The notes under the pieces are model-generated. The model ran no database searches. It was given only the letters and a program-made list of their open reading frames with translations, and was not told the origin of the DNA. DNA of 5,080 nucleotides from Acidobacteriota bacterium (lineage in GTDB: Bacteria > Acidobacteriota > Terriglobia > UBA7540). Below are positions 1-5,080 of the stretch, in pieces. Both the position numbers and the translations under genes were made by a program. The stretch is taken from the NCBI GenBank assembly GCA_021789565.1, contig JAJYJL010000757.1, positions 1-5,080 on the forward strand, given 5' to 3'. The first letter of the stretch is position 1. Each line of letters starts with the position of its first letter.

Positions 1-6
1 GGAAAG

Positions 7-549
7 ATGAGAATTCTTCTGGTTCCCTTTGTGGCCTGCTTGCCAACGGGCGACATGGTTGCCTTTTCCAGTCCGGAAGGAGATAAGCATTCCGCAGTCT
101 GGTTGGAAAACAAGAACAGAATCGACCTGGTTCTTGCTTGCCGGGACCTTGACGCTCACGATACCGGATGGGAATTTCTGGCGAGCGTCGCCGAGCTTCT
201 TCGCGCCCGCCTGACCCCCGATGAGCTGGAGCGCTACACGAGCCTTTTGCGGGAAGAACTCAGCAGGGGGCTCGACGGCGAAATTGATGAGGATGCCTTC
301 GAGGCCAAGCGGCCCCTCCAGCGGCGCGGGCGCTGGTCCAGGACGGGCCCGCAATTCCTGAAATATCGTGACGTTTCCTTCACCAGCACCTGCGCGGAAT
401 ATATGCACGGGCTGTGGCACGACGTGCAAATCCGGACTGGCCCCGAACACCTGCCGGTTGCAGCCTTGCGCAATCGCATGAATTGGATGGCGGAAATGTT
501 TCCGCCCAACCCCGGCTATGAACTGTTTGCCGAAGGCGAGCAGGGTTAG
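7..549 (+). CDS. Hypothetical protein, about 180 aa, possibly 5'-incomplete
   Basis: I do not recognise a family and propose no function. The frame runs from the left edge to a TAG stop at 547-549. No transmembrane segment or convincing signal peptide is visible; the short hydrophobic start (MRILLVPFVACLP) lacks a proper cleavage site. Residues about 58-100 are highly charged and probably helical (LTPDELERY, LLREEL, then an acidic GEIDEDAFE stretch), followed by a basic patch (RRGRWSR, about 106-112). The C-terminal third is rich in aromatic residues, His and Met (YMHGLWHD, NRMNWMAEMFPPNPGYE). The start is uncertain. ATG 7 has GGAAAG directly against it, too close for a normal Shine-Dalgarno, and the frame stays open to base 1, so the real start may lie upstream of the window. 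ATG 55 is an in-frame alternative, also without a clear ribosome site. Coding is supported by the long open frame and by the following gene lying on the same strand. Confidence 0.6.
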   Translation: MRILLVPFVACLPTGDMVAFSSPEGDKHSAVWLENKNRIDLVLACRDLDAHDTGWEFLASVAELLRARLTPDELERYTSLLREELSRGLDGEIDEDAFEAKRPLQRRGRWSRTGPQFLKYRDVSFTSTCAEYMHGLWHDVQIRTGPEHLPVAALRNRMNWMAEMFPPNPGYELFAEGEQG

Positions 550-636
550 CCGGGCTCGATTCTGCAAAACCCGACGCGGCTTGATCAGGGCCGCCCGCCA
601 GTCACAAACGCTTCCCGGCGATTTTCGCTTTTGAAC

Positions 637-665
637 TTGCATTAAACCTCGGCAACGACTATTCT
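637..665 (+). promoter_or_regulatory. Candidate sigma70-like promoter for the permease gene
   Basis: TTGCAT (637-642) and TATTCT (660-665) are separated by exactly 17 nt, about 48 nt before the permease ATG. The -10 matches 4 of 6 consensus bases and the -35 only 3 of 6. This is the best-spaced pair I found in the 163-nt gap 550-712, but such pairs arise by chance and the host's promoter preferences are unknown. No clear operator, riboswitch or rho-independent terminator is visible in the rest of the gap. Confidence 0.25.
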
Positions 666-700
666 TTGTCCCCAACCTGACATTTTGGTGCGCGTGCAAT

Positions 701-708
701 GGGGGGGG
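701..708 (+). promoter_or_regulatory. G8 homopolymer serving as the ribosome-binding site of the permease
   Basis: Eight consecutive G lie 4 nt before ATG 713, where a Shine-Dalgarno is expected, and could pair with the CCUCC of 16S rRNA partly through G:U pairs. No other purine-rich site serves this start. A second ATG at 699-701 overlaps the left end of the tract and is out of frame with the permease. Adding one G would place that ATG in frame (M-G-G-G-K then the native M-A-V-E). Length change in the tract could therefore alter both ribosome binding and start choice. Confidence 0.45.
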
Positions 709-712
709 TAAA

Positions 713-2050
713 ATGGCCGTCGAATTACCAAACTATGTTGAATCGTCCGTTCCCAATCCTCTCGAGAAACGGGTTCCCTGGTACAAAAGCACATTCCCTT
801 CTTACGCGGGGATTTTTTTGTGGGTCGCTTTCTACCTACAAATGTCCGTCAACACGCTGAACCAGGCCAGCCCCGCCGTCTGCCTGCTTGGACTGTTCGT
901 GGCCGGCCTGCTCTGTTTCGCGCTTTTTTATTACGCTCCGGCCATGCTGGGCATGCAGACCGGGCGTCCGCTTTACATTGTTGGGACCTCCACCTTCGGC
1001 GTAAAGGGCGGCTACCTGATGCCGGGTTTGCTGATGGGCTTTCTGCAGATCGGATGGTTCGCCGTAGCCACTTATTGGGCCGTGGATTACATCATGAAAG
1101 GGCTCGGCAGCAATTCGAATGTACTGTTCGACGGCATTGCACTGGTGTGGGCGTACGGGCTGGCCTGGGTGGCGATCAAAGGAATTTCCACCATGGCGCG
1201 CATCGCCCAGTTTCTGAACTGGGTGCCGCTGGTGATGATCATCATCGTGTTCTGGGCCAACAAAGGAGGCGTAGCCAGTTATCATCCGCCGCAAAACGAC
1301 GCATGGGGTGGCTTCCTGATGATGCTCACCATCGTCATCGGATTCTTCGCTTCCGCCGGCGCTGCGGGCGCTGATTTCGGCCTGAACAACAGGAACCGCC
1401 GCGACGTGGTGCTGGGAGGCCTGACCGGGATCACCCTGGCCATCCTTGTGGCGGGCGGCTTGCCGGTGCTTGCGGTTGCGGGGCACCTGGGCAAACTGGG
1501 CAGCGCTTCGGACTTTACCTATGCGGGCACCATCAAGAGCGTTGGCGCGCTGGCTCCGGTGATGTTCTTCCTGTTTGCGGCGGCTTCCATGGTGCCGACT
1601 ACCTTCTGCACCTTTATTGCCGGCAACAGCTTTGGAACCATGTTGCCGAAAATCCCGCGTGCCGTTTCCACCTTGATAGGTGTGACGATTGGGGCCATCC
1701 TGGCCATCACGGGCGTGGCGCAAAACCTGATTGGATTCTTTTCGATTGTGGGGGCTTCCTTCGGGCCGATTTGCGGCGCCATGGCCGCCGACTATCTGCT
1801 GGCCGGGAAGAAATGGTCCGGGCCGCGCAAGGGGATCAACTTTGCGGGATATGTGGCCTGGGCGATTGGATTTGTGGTTGGGATCCTGGACAAGATTCCG
1901 GGAGTTCCGGCGAGCTGGATAAGGGTTGATCGGCCTGCGGTTCTTTTCTCCTTTATCGTAGGCTTTGTGATTTACTTCATTCTTGCAAAAGCAGGCGCTT
2001 TGCCGGAGCTGGTTCCGCAAGCGGAACTGAAATCGGGCGCGGAAGCATAG
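713..2050 (+). CDS. NCS1-family permease (purine-cytosine permease / CodB-like)
   Basis: A 445-aa inner-membrane transporter, a normal length for the nucleobase:cation symporter-1 family (400-500 aa). These proteins import cytosine, purines, allantoin, hydantoins or related vitamins with H+ or Na+. The sequence shows a short cytoplasmic N-terminus with an NPLEKRVPWYKSTFPSY entry to TM1, and about twelve hydrophobic segments. The family-typical stretch MLGMQTGRPLYIVGTSTFG (about 78-96) follows TM2. TM3 carries GWF (114-116), whose Trp sits where NCS1 proteins stack their substrate. SAGAAGADFGLNNRNRRDVV (214-233) resembles the CodB TM6 region (SAG...ADF...RN..), and GPICGAMAADYLL (351-363) matches the G-x-M-x-A-DY signature. 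ATG 713 is chosen because it begins the conserved N-terminus just after a G-rich ribosome site. The exact substrate cannot be read from sequence. No deaminase or other nucleobase catabolic gene lies next to it, so I do not use codB as a symbol. Confidence 0.88.
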   Translation: MAVELPNYVESSVPNPLEKRVPWYKSTFPSYAGIFLWVAFYLQMSVNTLNQASPAVCLLGLFVAGLLCFALFYYAPAMLGMQTGRPLYIVGTSTFGVKGGYLMPGLLMGFLQIGWFAVATYWAVDYIMKGLGSNSNVLFDGIALVWAYGLAWVAIKGISTMARIAQFLNWVPLVMIIIVFWANKGGVASYHPPQNDAWGGFLMMLTIVIGFFASAGAAGADFGLNNRNRRDVVLGGLTGITLAILVAGGLPVLAVAGHLGKLGSASDFTYAGTIKSVGALAPVMFFLFAAASMVPTTFCTFIAGNSFGTMLPKIPRAVSTLIGVTIGAILAITGVAQNLIGFFSIVGASFGPICGAMAADYLLAGKKWSGPRKGINFAGYVAWAIGFVVGILDKIPGVPASWIRVDRPAVLFSFIVGFVIYFILAKAGALPELVPQAELKSGAEA

Positions 2051-2100
2051 CGCTGGGAAGCTGCGCGGGTTCTAACGGTTAATTGAAAAACCATGGAATC

Positions 2101-2215
2101 TGTCATCCTGAGGAGCCTTAGAGCCTGCTCTGAGCGGGGCCGAAGGACGACGGAGGATCTCGGCAGTTGCTTGATTTTACAAATGCAGGGATGCTTCGTT
2201 TCACTCAGCATGACA
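2101..2215. repeat. Dispersed extragenic palindromic (REP/MITE-like) element
   Basis: The ends form an inverted repeat: TGTCATCCTGAG at 2101-2112 against CTCAGCATGACA at 2204-2215, 11 of 12 positions pairing. Inside, CGAAG (2141-2145) can pair with CTTCG (2194-2198), and AGAGC (2120-2124) faces GCTCT (2127-2131). A single RNA or DNA strand could thus fold into a long imperfect hairpin with a substructured left arm. No transposase is encoded. The wording of the ends (GTCATCCTGAG, GAAGGA, GCTTCG, CTCAG.ATGACA) matches an intergenic repeat I recall as abundant in Acidobacteriota; this cannot be checked here. It may also attenuate or terminate transcription between the permease and the deacetylase. 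Confidence 0.7.
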
Positions 2216-2372
2216 TGTCTCAACAAACTGTTGGGAAGACGTCCACGCCGCAGTTCTCGCTCCGTGATAAATTAATCCTTTTGCATACAGACGCCAATCC
2301 AGGGGCGATACAAGGGCCAGGCGGAGTGTTTCGCCGGTTCGTGCGGGGCGCCGTTTCCGTCGGCCCGGGAAC

Positions 2373-2380
2373 GGAGGGGG
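2373..2380 (+). promoter_or_regulatory. Strong Shine-Dalgarno GGAGGGGG deciding the deacetylase start
   Basis: GGAGG at 2373-2377, inside GGAGGGGG, is the best ribosome-binding sequence near the deacetylase N-terminus. It lies 5 nt before GTG 2383 and 8 nt before TTG 2386, both in frame, but 20 nt before ATG 2398. Spacing favours a non-ATG start, while the signal peptide reads well from any of the three. Confidence 0.55.
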
Positions 2381-2382
2381 TT

Positions 2383-4419
2383 GTGTTGTCAGAGCCTATG
2401 CGAAAGTCGATCTGCACAAAGCTTGTGTTCGTCGCCGGACTTCTGCTGCTGCCCATGCTGGCCCATGCTCAGAGCAGCGTCCTGGCGGTTACCAACAGGA
2501 CCAGTTACGACGCCGGCTCGGAAGTCCTGATGCGGCTGGTTCCGGCTCCGGGGGCCTCAATTCGCGGTGGTCTGGCCTTTTCAGCGACCATACGCTATGA
2601 CGGTGAATCGCAGGCGGTCTACACGACTCCGCCTTCGCACGTTTGGACATGTCCAGGTACGCCTGCTACAAGTTCCTATTCGCTCTTATGGAAAATTCCG
2701 GCGAACTCGCGCACGGGGCGCTATGAAATTGACCTGCTGGGATACGACCGCATCTCCGGGGACACCTTTATCAGGGCCCGGCAGGCAGGATCTTTTGCCG
2801 TATACCGTAAGCTGGTGAAGATTGAGCGGATCAAGCTGGGCAAGACTTTCTACGTCACGGGTGACCCTGTCACGTGCGATATCACTCTCAAGAACCTGAC
2901 GCACCAGCCACTCAGCGGGCTTCGGGTTGAGTTCTCAAACCGCTACTGGCCGTGGATTGCCGGGCCCGCGCAACAGGCTGCCGCCAGCATTGTGACGCTG
3001 AAAAAGGACCTGACCCTTGCCGGCGGCGCGGAACAAATCATTCACTCCAGCGACGCCGCCGTTGCGGGCAAGGTTGATCAGCCGACGATCCATCAATACG
3101 GTGTGGTGGTGTGGGACCATGACCGGAAGAATGTTCTGGACATCACCTTCAGCCAGCTCGTTCTGATCCGGCCGCCCGGCATCACATCCCCCAAGCCTTA
3201 TCCCTTGCAATACATTTATCCTGCACTGAGTGACGTTGACACCAGGGACTACCGGCACTTTTACCCTCCTAGCCTTAACGTGGGCGCGATTCGTTTCGAT
3301 CATCACCACACAATGTTCATGCCCGGCCAGGATGCGGCTGTCCATTTCTCGATTGAGAACCCCGGAAAGAATGCCTGGAAGCAGATTACCACCGCTGCGC
3401 TCCTGTTGGACCCGGACGGAAAGCCGCTCCATAAGAAAGTTGTTGCCGGCCCGCTTGACCTGGCGCCAGATTCGGCGCCCAGGAAACAGTTGGTGACGTT
3501 TGCGCTGCCCGCCGGCCGTGCGGGGATCTACCGGGCCGAAGTCGTTCTCAGCGATTCGGCCGGGAACACTGTGGCGGAGAGCAACCTTGAACTGGGCGTG
3601 AACCCTCTGCCCAAATCCATTGTGATCTTCTGCGCGCACGAGGATGACGAGGGTGGCTGGGCCGGTTTGACCCGGGCGGCCATCGAGAACCACATTCCGA
3701 TCCATTTTGTCTACTTTACAAGCGGCGATGCGGGGTCGTGCGACCGTTATTACCAGCACTCCTGCAGCCCTGCGGAAGCCATGAACTTCGGTACGCTGCG
3801 TATGGCGGAGACGCGCGCGGTACTGGGGCATATGGGAGTGCCGAAAGACGACATCTTTTTCCTGGGGCTGCCGGATGGTGGATCGGGCGAAATCTGGTAT
3901 CATCATCCCGACCCGGCCCATCCTTATCTTTCAGTCCTGCTGGCCTCTGACCATACTCCTTACCAGAATGTTTTCCAGCCCAACCTGCCCTATGCGCGTG
4001 ACTCCGTTGTGGCCGTGGTGAAGAAACTGCTGAAGATGTTTCACCCGGAGGTGGTTGTAACGGCCCACCCTCCCGCCGAAGGACACATCGACCATATCGT
4101 GAACAACTATTTTGTGGTGAAGGCGCTGCAGGAGATGGTGAGCGAGAAAGAACTGACGCCCGAAAGCATTAAACTCTATGTTGACAAGGTCTACAATCCG
4201 AAGACGATTCCTTCGACCCCGTATCATTATGCAAAGCGGGTCTTCTTTGTTTCCGGTGAGGTGATGGCGCTGCAACAGGAGGCAGGCTGGTATTATCAAT
4301 CTCAGGGAGGGAACCAGGCCTTGGGACGAATCCGCGACTTCAACAGGCTTCCCCGCAGAATAGTTTACCGCCAGGTGTTAGACTGGATAGATCACCAGGG
4401 ATGGAATTCAGCACCATGA
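2383..4419 (+). CDS. Exported PIG-L/LmbE-family zinc deacetylase with N-terminal beta-sandwich domains
   Basis: Members of this family remove N-acetyl groups from sugars and related amides. From GTG 2383 the protein is 678 aa; numbering below uses that start (ATG 2398 would give 673 aa). Residues 6-29 form a Sec signal peptide: a basic MRKSICTK, a Leu-rich core, and AHA before Q30, so it should act outside the cytoplasm. Residues about 31-406 look like three all-beta domains (about 31-141, 143-262, 300-406). The second and third hold the GDPVTCDITLKNLT and GQDAAVHFSIENPG patterns typical of CARDB/NEW3-like folds. The catalytic domain begins near 411. AHEDDE gives H419, D421 and D422, and HPPAEGHIDH (562-571) supplies H568 and H571. 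By analogy with MshB, H419, D422 and H571 bind zinc and D421 is the general base. C453 and C461 in a catalytic-domain loop could form a disulfide. The substrate is unknown. The gene 39 nt downstream is probably co-transcribed. Confidence 0.87.
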   Translation: MLSEPMRKSICTKLVFVAGLLLLPMLAHAQSSVLAVTNRTSYDAGSEVLMRLVPAPGASIRGGLAFSATIRYDGESQAVYTTPPSHVWTCPGTPATSSYSLLWKIPANSRTGRYEIDLLGYDRISGDTFIRARQAGSFAVYRKLVKIERIKLGKTFYVTGDPVTCDITLKNLTHQPLSGLRVEFSNRYWPWIAGPAQQAAASIVTLKKDLTLAGGAEQIIHSSDAAVAGKVDQPTIHQYGVVVWDHDRKNVLDITFSQLVLIRPPGITSPKPYPLQYIYPALSDVDTRDYRHFYPPSLNVGAIRFDHHHTMFMPGQDAAVHFSIENPGKNAWKQITTAALLLDPDGKPLHKKVVAGPLDLAPDSAPRKQLVTFALPAGRAGIYRAEVVLSDSAGNTVAESNLELGVNPLPKSIVIFCAHEDDEGGWAGLTRAAIENHIPIHFVYFTSGDAGSCDRYYQHSCSPAEAMNFGTLRMAETRAVLGHMGVPKDDIFFLGLPDGGSGEIWYHHPDPAHPYLSVLLASDHTPYQNVFQPNLPYARDSVVAVVKKLLKMFHPEVVVTAHPPAEGHIDHIVNNYFVVKALQEMVSEKELTPESIKLYVDKVYNPKTIPSTPYHYAKRVFFVSGEVMALQQEAGWYYQSQGGNQALGRIRDFNRLPRRIVYRQVLDWIDHQGWNSAP

Positions 4420-4458
4420 AGAGAGTTTTGGACAAACCGAGGAAGGAAAAGGCCGCCC

Positions 4459-5080
4459 ATGGCTGAGTTGCCCGAGGAAACCGGCTTACAACCGGCCGCC
4501 ACTCTTGCGGATGAGCCTTTTGCATGTCCTCACTGCGGACAGATGCTGGCCGCTTCGGTGCGCGTTTGCCCTTCCTGCAAAGAAACCATTGACCCGAACG
4601 ACATCAAGCGTCCGGAGGTTGTGATTCCCATTGCCGAGCAGGTTGTTCCCCTGCCTGTCACAGAGTACGCTCGATTTTCCTGGAGCACCTTCTTTGCCAC
4701 GCTGGGGATCTGGCTTGTTGTGGGACTGACGACTGAAAGCTTGTTGGGACCCGAGAAGGGCCAGTTCGTGCTGGGCGCTCTTGTGGTTCTTTCCTCGGTT
4801 TGGGTCTATCGCGACGCGCGCGAAAGGAACATCCCCAAACCCTTCCGCTGGGGTCTCGGTTCGTTCCTGCTTTGGATTATTATTTTCCCCTGGTATCTGG
4901 CCCGGAGGAGAACTCCGAATGCTGAGTGCCCTTTTATTGAGGGTGAAACTGGGCGGGTTGCGCGCACCTTGCTCCTTTTTTTGCTGATCCTTATCCTGCT
5001 CAGTGCCCTGATGCTGCTTCTTAAAGGCCCGTACAAACCATCCTCCGGCGGGGAGGCGCCAGGCACGAATGGCGTTCCTG
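4459..5080 (+). CDS. Zinc-ribbon multi-pass membrane protein, 3' end beyond the window
   Basis: An open frame from ATG 4459 to the right edge with no stop, giving at least 207 aa. AAGG at 4449-4452 lies 6 nt before the ATG and serves as ribosome site; no in-frame start exists between it and the upstream stop. The N-terminus carries a zinc ribbon with two knuckles, CPHC (23-26) and CPSC (37-40). After a Pro/Val-rich linker come four hydrophobic segments at about 77-96, 101-117, 132-147 and 168-188. Between and after the second and third is YRDARERNIPKPFRWGLGS then FPWYLARRR, a pattern I recall from uncharacterised bacterial membrane proteins with N-terminal zinc ribbons. The ribbon probably faces the cytoplasm. 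The last residues seen are Gly/Pro/Ser-rich, so either the end or a linker to another domain follows. The function is unknown. Its closeness to the deacetylase suggests shared transcription rather than a proven shared role. Confidence 0.82.
   Translation, partial: MAELPEETGLQPAATLADEPFACPHCGQMLAASVRVCPSCKETIDPNDIKRPEVVIPIAEQVVPLPVTEYARFSWSTFFATLGIWLVVGLTTESLLGPEKGQFVLGALVVLSSVWVYRDARERNIPKPFRWGLGSFLLWIIIFPWYLARRRTPNAECPFIEGETGRVARTLLLFLLILILLSALMLLLKGPYKPSSGGEAPGTNGVP

Larger units (their letters stand above)
2051..2382. other. Non-coding gap of 332 nt: repeat element plus leader
   Basis: Three parts can be seen. 2051-2100 follows the permease stop and has only a weak stem (GGTT 2077-2080 with AACC 2089-2092), not a convincing terminator. 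2101-2215 is the palindromic repeat listed separately. 2216-2382 is the leader of the deacetylase gene. It holds an AT-rich patch at about 2265-2276 with an extended -10-like TGA-TAAATT (2265-2273) but no acceptable -35. A frame continuous with the deacetylase is open back to 2167, but it starts inside the repeat and its translation looks non-coding, so I do not treat this stretch as part of the protein. Confidence 0.6.

Noticed and set aside
576..594. GCGGC / GCCGC stem after the first gene as a possible terminator
   Set aside because: Only five base pairs with a nine-base loop and no T tract after it; not distinguishable from chance in GC-rich DNA.
836..2020. Long minus-strand open frame of 394 codons opposite the permease
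   Set aside because: It is antisense to a clear NCS1 permease, and its translation is a low-complexity mix rich in His, Arg, Gln and Gly, typical of the shadow of a GC-rich membrane gene.
1972..2226. Minus-strand open frame of 84 codons across the permease end and the repeat
   Set aside because: Its N-terminal half (MLRHVMLSETKHPCI...) is simply the palindromic repeat translated, a common source of spurious hypothetical proteins; the rest is antisense to the permease.
2935..3921. Minus-strand open frame of 328 codons opposite the deacetylase
   Set aside because: It overlaps the coding strand of a protein with a recognisable signal peptide and catalytic motifs, and its translation shows no family features.
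4416..4466. 16-codon frame starting at an ATGA overlap with the deacetylase stop
   Set aside because: It is very short, has no ribosome site of its own, and ends just inside the next gene. It might aid translational coupling, but nothing supports a peptide product.
4806..5066. Minus-strand open frame of 86 codons opposite the zinc-ribbon protein
   Set aside because: It is antisense to a frame with CPxC knuckles and clear membrane segments, and shows no independent coding signal.
1..5080. Search for CRISPR arrays, tRNA or rRNA genes, integrase or transposase, and defence or toxin-antitoxin genes
   Set aside because: No regularly spaced repeats, RNA-gene signatures or matching protein motifs were seen on either strand.

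Overview
The window is a stretch of fairly GC-rich bacterial chromosome with every supported gene on the + strand. The best pointer to the host is the intergenic element at 2101-2215. Its ends (TGTCATCCTGAG inward on the left, CTCAGCATGACA on the right) and its GAAGGA / GCTTCG internal words resemble the dispersed extragenic palindromes that I associate with Acidobacteriota genomes. That assignment is from memory and remains an inference. I see no rRNA, tRNA, CRISPR array, transposase, phage gene or defence system.

Layout. (1) 7-549: an unrecognised soluble protein of about 180 aa whose true start may lie before the window. (2) 550-712: a 163-nt gap with a weak sigma70-like promoter candidate and a run of eight G at the ribosome-binding position of the next gene. 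(3) 713-2050: a complete NCS1-family (CodB-like) nucleobase/cytosine-type permease. (4) 2051-2382: a 332-nt non-coding gap with the palindromic element and then a leader ending in a strong GGAGGGGG Shine-Dalgarno. (5) about 2383-4419: an exported protein with a signal peptide, three probable beta-sandwich domains and a C-terminal PIG-L/LmbE-type zinc deacetylase domain with intact motifs. (6) 4459-5080: the 5' part of a zinc-ribbon plus multi-transmembrane protein, which runs off the right edge of the window.

How they may work together. The deacetylase and the zinc-ribbon membrane protein are 39 nt apart and probably co-transcribed. The permease is separated from them by the palindromic element and is likely its own transcription unit. 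A shared pathway between the permease (small-molecule uptake at the inner membrane) and the deacetylase (acting on an acetamido-type substrate outside the cytoplasm) is possible but nothing in the sequence proves it. The window looks mainly like ordinary chromosome. Its less ordinary points are the multidomain exported deacetylase, the G tract at the permease start, and the palindromic repeat just before the deacetylase leader.
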